Part shown: positions 1 to 6,685 of the stretch, in pieces | How the letters are laid out: the number at the start of each line of letters is the position of its first letter | Numbering within the stretch: the stretch's first letter is position 1 | Source of the DNA: JARROD01 sp037384225 | GTDB taxonomy: Bacteria; Pseudomonadota; Gammaproteobacteria; Pseudomonadales; Cellvibrionaceae | Direction of reading: 5' to 3' | DNA: 11,528 bases | Assembly: GCA_037384225.1 (NCBI GenBank) | Contig: JARROD010000090.1 | Location: 1-11,528 of the forward strand | Notes under the pieces: generated by a model | What the model was told of the DNA's origin: nothing | Database searches by the model: none | What the model saw: only the letters and a program-made list of their open reading frames with translations | Made by a program: the position numbers and the translations under genes

Positions 1-86
1 ACCAGGGCTCCATTGCAGTTGGCCCAGCCTCTGGGGGCAAAATTAAAACCGAAGAGGCGGATTTCACCCAGGAAAGGATCGCTCAT
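1..86 (-). CDS. Phage tail collar / microcystin-dependent (MdpB-like) protein, N-terminus only
   Basis: Only the first 28 codons are in the window; the gene runs off the left edge. Read on the minus strand, it begins MSDPFLGEIRLFGFNFAPRG and continues with WANCNG. This is the very characteristic N-terminus of tail-collar-domain proteins of the microcystin-dependent family, which usually have 170-200 residues. Such proteins are structural and related to phage tail fibre collars; they often occur as several tandem paralogues in environmental bacteria, and their role is poorly known. The ATG is preceded by an AAGGGG-type ribosome-binding site about eight bases upstream. The gene points away from the RiPP-like operon, so it is probably unrelated to it. 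The family call is secure; the function is not. Confidence 0.85.
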   Translation of the reverse strand, partial: MSDPFLGEIRLFGFNFAPRGWANCNGAL

Positions 87-953
87 ACCGATTACCCCTT
101 TTTCTACGTTCACAGAAATTATTTGATTCCAGGTTAAAGACTTTTGTATTCAGTTAAACGCCCTTTACCTGAAAGTGCTTTTCAATCCGCGACATGCAAA
201 TAAGCTTCTACGATGGCGCTGAAGTGGGGGTTGCGTCGGGATCGAATTCAGTAGGTGTATTATTCAGTTTTCCACTAGTTTCGTGCATGGCAAGTACTTT
301 GAGTTGTGGTTTGTGCCAAACAGCTTTCGAAGCCGTGGTTTCGTCGTTCTTGTAGTTGGTGTCCATTATTGGTTTTCCTGAATAAGCAGATTGCGGTTCA
401 TATCGACATTGGAATTCACCAGAAAATTAACCTGATGTTTCCAGCTACGCTGATACTTTGCACAATACTGTTTTCACTGATTGTTTCTAAAGAATTAGTA
501 AAATGGTTAAAAATAGCAAGGTGATTAATTTAAAAAACTGAGCGGGAATAAAAACAGGCAGGTTAGTGGGGTTTGAGCAGATGGGGTTGGCTGGGTGTTT
601 AGTGTAGTGTCATTAAGGGCCGTGGGCGAAATAACGTTCGGTTTTTATTCGCGACGCTAAAGTATAAGAGAAAATTATGTTGAGAGCCGCAGATAGAGAA
701 ATGTTTTTTAGAATAGATGTACCCAAGGTAATTTTTTATTGCTATAACAAACTATACCTAAGATTTTAAACGCTTTGGGTGTAGAATTTAAAAGAAAAGT
801 ACATTCAAATTGAGGTATTAAAAATTCTGCCTCGTTCATCGTTTCGCTCGGATCGATTGGGATCGGATCGACTGGCTCCTTGGGTGGACGAAATGATAAG
901 CAAGGCCAAAAATGCCAATTAATTTTTTCCGGTAAATATCGGGGGAATGGAAC
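87..953. other. Intergenic region, no convincing gene; presumed operon leader/promoter region
   Basis: These 0.87 kb separate the divergent collar gene from the operon. No ORF with both a normal start and a recognisable product was found. The second half is AT-rich with possible -10-like elements (TATAAG near 663, TATAAC near 743), but I cannot pair either with a good -35. The last 170 bases hold two overlapping open frames without ATG, at 785-922 and 814-957; these are treated as possible precursor remnants in the findings. A short stretch at 621-641 resembles the start of the 117-bp repeat found further right. Confidence 0.6.
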
Positions 954-957
954 TTGA
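814..957 (+). other. Open frame without canonical start ending on the cyclase start; speculative precursor-peptide frame
   Basis: Between the TGA at 811-813 and the TGA at 955-957 lies an open frame of 47 codons. It encodes a Gly/Ser-rich stretch (GSIGIGSTGSLGG, then RNDKQGQ). Its stop overlaps the TTG start of the cyclase gene in a TTGA arrangement, as in translationally coupled genes. A Gly followed by Asp at position 8 (GSLGGRND) would fit the geometry of a lasso macrolactam ring. Against this, there is no ATG, GTG or well-placed TTG to start the frame, and no clear YxxP leader motif. A GAGGT at 812-816 abuts an ATT codon at 817, which is too close. I list it only because a precursor would be expected here. 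Confidence 0.15.
941..947 (+). promoter_or_regulatory. Ribosome-binding site fixing the TTG start of the cyclase gene
   Basis: GGGGGAA lies six bases before the TTG at 954. The only nearby ATG (947) is in another frame and gives a 17-residue peptide, and the cyclase frame is closed by TAA at 933-935. TTG is therefore the only reasonable start. Confidence 0.6.
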
Positions 958-2882
958 GTGCTATAAATGCCTTCTGGGACTTGCTTCCCGGGACAGCTAA
1001 CGGCCTCAACATTATGCAAGCCATGCTGGATGCCAGTCAGTACTGGCAACCGGATGCATATCACACTGCTTGCCTCGACACCGATGTTTTTCTCGGCAAA
1101 GCTTCACTTTTTAATTTAACGGCTTCCGAGAAAGACACGATTCATAGCAATAAACAGAGTTCGGTGAGCTGTGTTGCCAATGCGCGTCTGGATAACAGGA
1201 AACTGCTTTTGACCCGCTTGGGTTTGAGTGAAGACTGCCCCCGCAGCCAATATACCGATGGCGAACTGATTTTGCGTAGTTATCAAAATTGGGGAGAGGC
1301 CTGTGTTAACTACCTGCTGGGTGACTTTGTTTTTATTATCTGGGACCCAAAAGAGGAAAAACTATTTTGTGCACGGGATCATATTGGCGTAAAAGTATTG
1401 TTTTATGCTTACACAGATCAGGCCGTTATCGTCAGTAATGAACACAAGTCTCTCCTGACAACAGGATTGATCGATCCCGTTTTGGATGAGGATTGGGTTG
1501 CCCGCCATATTATTCACTATGGCGTGGATCATTTTGGCTCTTCCATAAAAGGTATTGAAGTACTTCCCCCCGCTCATTGTTTAACCATACGCCGGGGCGG
1601 GGTCTGTCTTCATCGCTATTGGTCTCTGAAACCTCTGGATCTGTCCGGCTATTTAACCGATGAATCCCTGTTGACGGAATTGAAAGCGCGTTTCGAACGG
1701 GCCGTTGAGCGCCGGGTTGAAACGGTGTATCCGCTGGCGGCGGAGCTGAGTGAAGGGTTGGATTCAAGTGGTATTGCCGGCTGTGCTGCCCGGCTTGACC
1801 GCAGCAGGGTGCTGCATACTCTATCCTATGAGTGTATTGAGGAAACGACTGAAACCACCGGAGTCTGGGGTGAAACCTATAAAGATATCTATGCAATGCT
1901 GAAAATGCATCCGAATATGCGCCCTGTTTGGCAGTCACCTTTCAATCAATATGATTTTAAACGGGAGCAAGTGTGCCGGTTGCAGGTGCACTATGGTTCA
2001 GCTAGCGGCTTGAGGGTAGGGAGGAGTCTGATAAGGATGAAGTTGGCTTCCACTAATGGGGCTAGAGTGCTTTTGTCCGGGTGGGGCGGTGACCATTGTG
2101 TTACCTCCTATGGGAACCATTACGAGTCCGAACTGTTTAAACGGTTGGCATTTCTTAAACTCCACCGTTTAATGCTGAAAAAGTACCAGCGGGGAAGAGG
2201 CGTAAAGCCGCTTAAAGGCTGGTGTCTGATGTTGGCGAAACATTGTTTTCCGCCTTTATACAGATATTTTTTTGTGCATAGAAACGGTCTCGGCGGGCAT
2301 ATGCGAAACGGGTTGAAAGCGTCGTATCTTAGATTGGGCGTAGGGAACAGTGATCGTTATTATCGGATAGCGAAGCGCTATATTGAAACCTATGACTGCC
2401 AAAGCGTCCGGGAAAGAGACCGGCGGGAATTGCAGAGCCAGGGTTTGGTTAACCGGTTGACCGAATCGGAACTCAACAGCCGTTTATTCCGTCTGGAGTA
2501 TCGTTTTCCAATGCTGGATGTGGAACTGTTGGAGTTTGCTTTTAGCGTACCGGGTTATTTAAAAGTCAAAAATGGTGTTGAACGCTATATGTTTCGGCAA
2601 ATATTGGAAGGGGTGACGACTGAGCGAATTCGCTGGCGGCGAAAGGTCGATGTCAGTCACCCGCAACTGGACAGAGAGCAGGAGCTGTTGGAGCTCCAAA
2701 AACAATTGTATTCGACATTGGACCGCCGGCAAATGCAGCGGTTCATTGAATTTGAAAAACTGGATTCTCTGATTAAGCAAAAGCAACCGGGTATAACCCG
2801 TAAATTGGTATTCTTGTCCAGTATTCAGTCGGCTTTGCAGTCGGGTCAGTTGCGACTGGCTTCCGATTGTAATGGCGGCTGA
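954..2882 (+). CDS. Asparagine-synthetase-like protein, lasso cyclase (C protein) homologue
   Basis: The protein has 642 residues and the two-domain layout of class B asparagine synthetases and lasso-peptide macrolactam synthetases. An N-terminal glutaminase-like domain (about 1-215) contains NARLDNR (76-82), GDFVFIIWD (123-131) and CARDHIGVK (139-147). A C-terminal ATP-pyrophosphatase synthetase domain follows. There is no cysteine after the initiator Met (it reads MSAI), so glutamine hydrolysis is unlikely; this is usual for lasso cyclases, which adenylate an Asp/Glu side chain for ring closure. The PP-loop reads SEGLDSSG (266-273) where SGGLDSS is usual, and the second motif reads SGWGGDHCV (375-383) with His where Glu is common. 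The TTG start sits behind a good GGGGGAA site. It is first in an operon with an RRE gene 47 bases downstream, which argues for peptide modification rather than asparagine synthesis. The true substrate is unknown. Confidence 0.85.
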   Translation: MSAINAFWDLLPGTANGLNIMQAMLDASQYWQPDAYHTACLDTDVFLGKASLFNLTASEKDTIHSNKQSSVSCVANARLDNRKLLLTRLGLSEDCPRSQYTDGELILRSYQNWGEACVNYLLGDFVFIIWDPKEEKLFCARDHIGVKVLFYAYTDQAVIVSNEHKSLLTTGLIDPVLDEDWVARHIIHYGVDHFGSSIKGIEVLPPAHCLTIRRGGVCLHRYWSLKPLDLSGYLTDESLLTELKARFERAVERRVETVYPLAAELSEGLDSSGIAGCAARLDRSRVLHTLSYECIEETTETTGVWGETYKDIYAMLKMHPNMRPVWQSPFNQYDFKREQVCRLQVHYGSASGLRVGRSLIRMKLASTNGARVLLSGWGGDHCVTSYGNHYESELFKRLAFLKLHRLMLKKYQRGRGVKPLKGWCLMLAKHCFPPLYRYFFVHRNGLGGHMRNGLKASYLRLGVGNSDRYYRIAKRYIETYDCQSVRERDRRELQSQGLVNRLTESELNSRLFRLEYRFPMLDVELLEFAFSVPGYLKVKNGVERYMFRQILEGVTTERIRWRRKVDVSHPQLDREQELLELQKQLYSTLDRRQMQRFIEFEKLDSLIKQKQPGITRKLVFLSSIQSALQSGQLRLASDCNGG

Positions 2883-2929
2883 TTGTTGAACACTGATTAT
2901 CGAAGCATCACTAAAAATAAGGATCGATT

Positions 2930-3229
2930 ATGCCAATCACGCGAGAGTCGATGATAGTTCGCAGCCCGGATATAATATTCGCGAATATAGAAGATGAAGT
3001 CGTAATGATGAGCCTTGAGTCGAGCGCGTATCTGGGGCTGGATGATATTGGCAGCCGCATTTGGGCAGGTATTGAAACTCCAACCCGGGTGGAAAACCTG
3101 TGCAGGGATTTAATGAGGCGATACGAGATCGGACTGGAACAGTGCCTGGATGACGTTATTTCGTTTTTAACAGAACTGGAAGCCTCAAAGGCGATTCAGC
3201 TTGTCGTTGAATGCGAAACCGAGTATTAA
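2930..3229 (+). CDS. PqqD-like RiPP recognition element (RRE; lasso B1-type) protein
   Basis: The protein has 99 residues and matches the PqqD fold: an N-terminal strand region, then YLGLDDIGSRIW (34-45), a winged-helix core with LCRDLMRRYEI, and a final helix with ISFLTELEASKAI. In RiPP pathways such proteins bind the leader of the precursor peptide and present it to the modifying enzymes; in lasso pathways this is the B1 protein. ATG has AAGGA six bases upstream. It lies 47 bases after the cyclase gene and overlaps the next gene by 19 bases, so it is co-transcribed. A free-standing RRE beside a cyclase implies that the substrate is a ribosomal peptide with a leader. No B2 (leader protease) gene follows, which is unusual for lasso clusters. 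Confidence 0.85.
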   Translation: MPITRESMIVRSPDIIFANIEDEVVMMSLESSAYLGLDDIGSRIWAGIETPTRVENLCRDLMRRYEIGLEQCLDDVISFLTELEASKAIQLVVECETEY

Positions 3230-4416
3230 AGACCGTGCACGATCCTAAGGCGCTGCGCAGAGGGTTGTGCAGGATACTGCTTCGCCGCCTGCCTCATACC
3301 CTGATAAGCTGGCGTTTTCTGCTGCCCTGCAAGGGGGCTGTTAAAGTGCATAAATGCGTTTTTCTCGGCGCCTGGCCGCAGCTTCCCCGCTGGTTATACG
3401 CAGGGGTCGTACTCTACTCCCTGTGTACCTGGATGGGGTTCTGGGGCTGGTATTTCATACTGTTGAATCTTTACAGGTGGGGAGAGCAACTGCGGGATAG
3501 TATGGGAATAGCGCATGCCAGGCAGGTGTTAAGTCTGCTTCGGCTGATGGTGCGCGGTGTACCGGCGCAGTGTTACTATCGCTTTCAGCTTTATCGGTAT
3601 CATGAGCAACAGTGGTGGCACTTTGTCTTTGATTTTCAACTTCCCCATTGGCACCGGGTGCTGAGTGGGCGCATATCACCCTGGAGTCAGCGGCTTTTAA
3701 GCGACAAACAGCTGTTTGCCGACTATATGCGTTCACACCGCATCCCGGTCGTTGAACACTACCTTGTGTGCCCGCGGGGCGGGGCTTTCGATTGGCGGGA
3801 ATTGGACGGTGATACATTTTTGAAGCCGGTGGTTGGCTCCCGCTGTCAGGGGTGTTTCGCGTTGCGTCAGGCATTCGAGGGGCGGGAGGCTTTGTTGATT
3901 GGCGAGGGCGAGCGATTTTCAGGCCGGAATATAATTACTGAAAAGCTGAGACAATTGATTGAAAAGACAGACTATATAGTGCAACCGCTATTATCCAATC
4001 ACCCGGTTATTGCCGATAGCCTGGATTGCGAATGGGCCTGTACTCTGAGAGTCGTTACGGCCAGTTATTGTGGCCGGGTTGTGCCCCTGCTGGCAATACT
4101 TGAACGCGGTTCGCAAAGTTTCCTGCGCCGAAAAATGATTGCGGTTAATATTTCAAATGGACAATTGCAATGCGACCGGGAACAGACGGCTCTCCAATAC
4201 CTGCCCTACTGGCCCGCCGTGCTCGACAGTGTTTGCCGGGCTCACCGCCTGCTGGATGATGTAAAGACGATAGGCTGGGATGTCATAATAACCGCGCAGG
4301 GGCCGGTTTTATTGGAGGGTAATATTAACTGGGGAGTGGCCGGTCATCAAATTGCGCAGTCATCTCCTCTGCTGGACGACAAACTCATGGAGGTCTACTT
4401 TGCACCAGTCGATTAA
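3211..4416 (+). CDS. Membrane-anchored sugar-transfer-associated-type ATP-grasp protein
   Basis: The protein has 401 residues. A hydrophobic segment at about 62-86 (LYAGVVLYSLCTWMGFWGWYF) probably anchors it to the inner membrane. The C-terminal two thirds read as an ATP-grasp domain of the ATPgrasp_ST type: LLSDKQLFADYMRSHRIPV (162-180), FLKP (203-206), then IGWDVIITAQGP and VLLEGNINWG (354-375), where the Asp, Glu and Asn would bind Mg-ATP. ATP-grasp enzymes join a carboxylate to an amine, thiol or hydroxyl through an acyl phosphate; the family name reflects gene neighbourhood with sugar transferases, not a proven reaction. The ATG at 3211 overlaps the RRE gene by 19 bases and has no clear ribosome-binding site; GTG at 3235 is an alternative. 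It could extend or cap the RRE-bound peptide, but this is inference. I see no transglutaminase-type Cys-His-Asp protease signature, so it does not replace B2. Confidence 0.75.
   Translation: MRNRVLKTVHDPKALRRGLCRILLRRLPHTLISWRFLLPCKGAVKVHKCVFLGAWPQLPRWLYAGVVLYSLCTWMGFWGWYFILLNLYRWGEQLRDSMGIAHARQVLSLLRLMVRGVPAQCYYRFQLYRYHEQQWWHFVFDFQLPHWHRVLSGRISPWSQRLLSDKQLFADYMRSHRIPVVEHYLVCPRGGAFDWRELDGDTFLKPVVGSRCQGCFALRQAFEGREALLIGEGERFSGRNIITEKLRQLIEKTDYIVQPLLSNHPVIADSLDCEWACTLRVVTASYCGRVVPLLAILERGSQSFLRRKMIAVNISNGQLQCDREQTALQYLPYWPAVLDSVCRAHRLLDDVKTIGWDVIITAQGPVLLEGNINWGVAGHQIAQSSPLLDDKLMEVYFAPVD
4389..4393 (+). promoter_or_regulatory. Ribosome-binding site deciding the kinase start
   Basis: GGAGG followed by TCTACT and then TTG at 4400 gives a spacing of six bases. 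The upstream in-frame ATG at 4352 has no such site and would add a 16-residue extension that merely reads the previous gene out of frame. Confidence 0.7.
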
Positions 4417-5392
4417 AGCGTTTAACCCACGGCCGATTCATTGCTACCGTTTGTTCGGCTTACGTGTTCACAGCGAGCTGTCGTTGCCGGAACTGTGTCA
4501 GGACAACGACTTTAAGACAGCGGATATAACGCTGGAGATAGCGCATATTGATGAAGCGGTTGATGATTGGCGTCGACTGGGCGCTTACTGCCGTGTAAAA
4601 GGCAACCGCTTATGGCTGCAGGTGCCGGGTGTAGCGGTTTTTTGGGTGAGCGCGGATCGTATCGTGGTTACGCCTCTGGCAGGCAGTGATGAGAAATCCA
4701 TTCATCTTTATTTACTCGGCAACGCCATGGGCGCACTACTACACCTGAGGGGATTTTTGGTTCTGCACGGCAATGTACTGGTCAGTGGAGGACAGGCTTT
4801 TGCCATCTGCGGCCGTTCCGGGGTGGGTAAATCGACCTTGACCGCCGCCCTGATTAAAAAAGGTTGTCAGTTGGTTGCCGATGAACTTTGTGTGGTAAAT
4901 GCCGACGGCCAACTTGTTTCGGGCTACCCCGAAATAAAACTGTGGCAGGATGCACTTGAGACGCTGGAGATAGATGTCTCGACGCTAACGGCCATTCACC
5001 CGCATGTGTGCAAGTATGCCTGGCGCGATGTTTCATTTCAACCCGCGGTGGATAAGCCGCTGATGAGCGTATTTTGCCTGCGTCGGCAGTGGCAACAGCG
5101 GCCTCACAGTTCGCCACTAAAATCGGTAAAAACCTATACTGGAGCGGAAAAGTTCCAACAACTTCGAACCCAGGTCTATCGCCCCGTCTATGTCGACGGG
5201 TTTAATTTAAACGGACAGAGTTTTCGTCTGCTGACCACTTTTTTACAGCGGGCAAGTGTTATAGGCATATCGCGTTATAAGGAAAAACTGACATTAGGTT
5301 GCCTTGACGAACTGGCGGATTTGGTAATGGATCACATCCGTGATGCTGAGGATGGGGAAGGAGTCTACTATGCCGGGGTGCAGACAAACTAA
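4400..5392 (+). CDS. HPr kinase/phosphorylase-like protein, candidate peptide kinase
   Basis: From the TTG start the protein has 330 residues. It shows the HprK-type kinase core: an LHGN strand (123-126), P-loop GRSGVGKST (138-146), LVADELCVV (158-166, with acidic residues in the position of the catalytic Asp) and GYPEIKLW (175-182), a motif typical of HprK homologues in RiPP clusters. The N-terminal third (RLFGLRVHSELSLPEL onward) is the variable domain common to these homologues. In Paenibacillus and Thermobacillus lasso clusters such kinases phosphorylate the precursor's C-terminal Ser, so a similar role on the operon's peptide is likely. TTG is preferred to the upstream ATG at 4352 because GGAGG lies six bases before it. 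The gene overlaps the ATP-grasp gene by 17 bases and the sulfotransferase gene by 23. A role in carbon catabolite control is unlikely, since no HPr or PTS gene is nearby. Confidence 0.82.
   Translation: MHQSIKAFNPRPIHCYRLFGLRVHSELSLPELCQDNDFKTADITLEIAHIDEAVDDWRRLGAYCRVKGNRLWLQVPGVAVFWVSADRIVVTPLAGSDEKSIHLYLLGNAMGALLHLRGFLVLHGNVLVSGGQAFAICGRSGVGKSTLTAALIKKGCQLVADELCVVNADGQLVSGYPEIKLWQDALETLEIDVSTLTAIHPHVCKYAWRDVSFQPAVDKPLMSVFCLRRQWQQRPHSSPLKSVKTYTGAEKFQQLRTQVYRPVYVDGFNLNGQSFRLLTTFLQRASVIGISRYKEKLTLGCLDELADLVMDHIRDAEDGEGVYYAGVQTN
5356..5363 (+). promoter_or_regulatory. Ribosome-binding site deciding the sulfotransferase start
   Basis: GGAAGGAG, then TCTACT, then ATG at 5370. This is better than the upstream in-frame ATG codons at 5340, 5343 and 5352. 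The spacer TCTACT is identical to the one before the kinase gene. Confidence 0.7.
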
Positions 5393-6257
5393 AGGCAAGT
5401 TGTTTTGGATCGTTTCCTATCCGAAATCGGGGAACACCTGGATGCGGAGTTTTATTTATGCACTGCAAAATGAGGGGGTGAATAAAATTGATATCAACGC
5501 TATACAAACGGGTAGTATCGCCAGCCAATACGATTGGGTAGCCAATGGCCTTGGGTTTGATATTGACGAGCTTCCGGCGCAGGAGGTAGACAGGCTGAGA
5601 CCCAAGGCCTATCGTTTTATATCGGATAATTTAACGGCGTTTGGCTATCACAAAGTTCACGATGCGCAATACGCTGTTTCCAAACAGGACGTACTGTTCC
5701 CGGCCGATGCCACGCAAGGAGTACTATTGATAGTGCGCAATCCCCTGGATATCGCGGTTTCTTTTGCCCACCATCTCGGGGTGGATATCGATACCAGTAT
5801 CGTTAGAATGGCCGATAAAGACTTTGGTCTGGCCTCGCGCGTCAAGGGCCGCAGTATACAGTTGCGGCAAAAACTTCTGAGCTGGTCTGGCCATGTGCAG
5901 AGTTGGCGGCGAACCGATTTGCCTGTCTGTATGCTTCGCTACGAAGACATGCTCGCTTTACCCTTGGCCACGTTCAAAACAGCGGCCAGGTTTTTGCGGC
6001 TTCCCGCCGATACGCAGCGGGTGTCGAGGGCGCTTGAATTGTGTCGCTTTGAAGGTTTTCAAAACCAGGAGCAGAATTGCGGTTTTATCGAAAAGTCGCC
6101 CAAAGCCAGCGCTTTTTTTCGCAAGGGCATAGTGGGGGACTGGCGCAATGTTTTGTCCGTGTCCCAGGTCGACCGCATTATTGAGGCCCACGGTGAGGTA
6201 ATGGCGACGTTAGGCTATCTCGATGGGGATGGAAAACTTACGCAACTGTGTGGCTGA
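5370..6257 (+). CDS. P-loop sulfotransferase (PAPS-dependent), probable tailoring enzyme
   Basis: From ATG 5370 the protein has 295 residues, a usual length for cytosolic-type sulfotransferases. The 5'-phosphosulfate-binding loop is YPKSGNTW (17-24), directly after the first strand LFWIVS. The 3'-phosphate-binding motif is VRNPLDIAVS (122-131), with the conserved Arg, Asp and Ser. A KVH motif (95-97) sits where the family has the catalytic KTH, so His97 is the likely base. The enzyme would move a sulfuryl group from PAPS to a hydroxyl, phenol or amine. Its gene overlaps the kinase gene by 23 bases and ends the operon, so the acceptor is probably the peptide modified by the upstream enzymes. 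A glycan or lipid acceptor cannot be excluded. No convincing terminator follows the TGA stop. Confidence 0.85.
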   Translation: MPGCRQTKGKLFWIVSYPKSGNTWMRSFIYALQNEGVNKIDINAIQTGSIASQYDWVANGLGFDIDELPAQEVDRLRPKAYRFISDNLTAFGYHKVHDAQYAVSKQDVLFPADATQGVLLIVRNPLDIAVSFAHHLGVDIDTSIVRMADKDFGLASRVKGRSIQLRQKLLSWSGHVQSWRRTDLPVCMLRYEDMLALPLATFKTAARFLRLPADTQRVSRALELCRFEGFQNQEQNCGFIEKSPKASAFFRKGIVGDWRNVLSVSQVDRIIEAHGEVMATLGYLDGDGKLTQLCG

Positions 6258-6354
6258 TTTATCTATACCCTATCGTTGCATAAATTTTCGAGTTCAGAAC
6301 CTTTTATAGCGGTATTTTCAGGGACGCGCGCAGATTTTTCTAACCGGAGCATAG

Positions 6355-6369
6355 CTCACCCTATGTGAG
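6355..6369. terminator. Small hairpin, possible transcription end
   Basis: CTCAC CCTAT GTGAG is a perfect five-base stem with a five-base loop, about 100 bases after the sulfotransferase stop. It is followed by GGGGG rather than a T run, so an intrinsic terminator is doubtful. Confidence 0.2.
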
Positions 6370-6409
6370 GGGGTATACCCAAAGCGTTTGAGATTTAGGC
6401 CTTCAGAGT

Positions 6410-6461
6410 GTAACTTCTCAATAACCCGGGGTATTTGTGCCTTCGATCCGGCGGCCATCCG
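6410..6461 (-). repeat. 52-bp repeat, left copy (inverted relative to 11344-11394)
   Basis: The reverse complement starts CGGATGGCCGCCGGATCGAA and runs through GGCACAA, ACCCCGGGTTATTGAGA and GTTAC. It matches 11344-11394 with one extra A and one A/T mismatch. The two copies bracket the LRR lipoprotein, the direct-repeat region and the acyltransferase. There is no coding sense in common, so this is an intergenic repeat family. Confidence 0.85.
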
Positions 6462-6463
6462 GA

Positions 6464-6547
6464 GGTAGCTGGCCCAGACACGCTGCAAGTACATCCATGT
6501 AAGCTTGGCGTCGGCATCCATGCCTCCGACAGTCTGGGCCAGCTACC
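6464..6547. repeat. 16-bp perfect inverted repeat with 52-base loop
   Basis: GGTAGCTGGCCCAGAC (6464-6479) is the exact reverse complement of GTCTGGGCCAGCTACC (6532-6547). It starts three bases after the 52-bp repeat, which suggests both belong to one composite element. Confidence 0.85.
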
Positions 6548-6685
6548 GCCGAACACCCGCAATCTGTGATTGCGGGCAGGGCTTCGGGTGGGAGGTGCCG
6601 GCGTCCAGCCGCTCCAGGCATTTGCGCCGCTAGCGCCCTTATATGAGGCTCATCGTCGCGTCTGGGGGGCAGTTATAAGTCAATT

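Larger units (their letters stand above)
6258..6685. other. Repeat-rich intergenic spacer between convergent genes
   Basis: The spacer separates the end of the operon from the end of the minus-strand lipoprotein gene. It contains a small hairpin (CTCAC-5-GTGAG, 6355-6369), a 52-bp element repeated inverted near 11.35 kb, and a 16-bp perfect inverted repeat with a 52-base loop (6464-6547). The part from 6410 on is clearly more GC-rich than its surroundings. Short ORFs crossing it on the minus strand look like chance reading of the repeats. Confidence 0.6.

Noticed and set aside
194..355. 53-residue plus-strand ORF considered as RiPP precursor
   Set aside because: No ribosome-binding site, no leader motif, no clear core, and 600 bases separate it from the cyclase.
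306..524. 72-residue plus-strand ORF starting with GTG, with a hydrophobic C-terminal segment
   Set aside because: It has no convincing ribosome-binding site and a Cys/Trp/Arg-rich N-terminus unlike a real leader or signal. The sub-ORF from ATG 434 (a 29-residue hydrophobic peptide) also lacks support.
708..1064. 118-residue minus-strand ORF overlapping the cyclase start
   Set aside because: It overlaps the well-supported start of the plus-strand operon, and its composition looks like a shadow of that gene plus AT-rich spacer.
4352..4399. Upstream ATG as kinase start
   Set aside because: No ribosome-binding site; the added 16 residues are an out-of-frame reading of the ATP-grasp gene, while TTG 4400 has GGAGG six bases before it.
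3211..4416. Lasso B2 leader protease
   Set aside because: The gene after the RRE is normally B2, but this protein has ATP-grasp motifs and no transglutaminase-type Cys/His/Asp signature.
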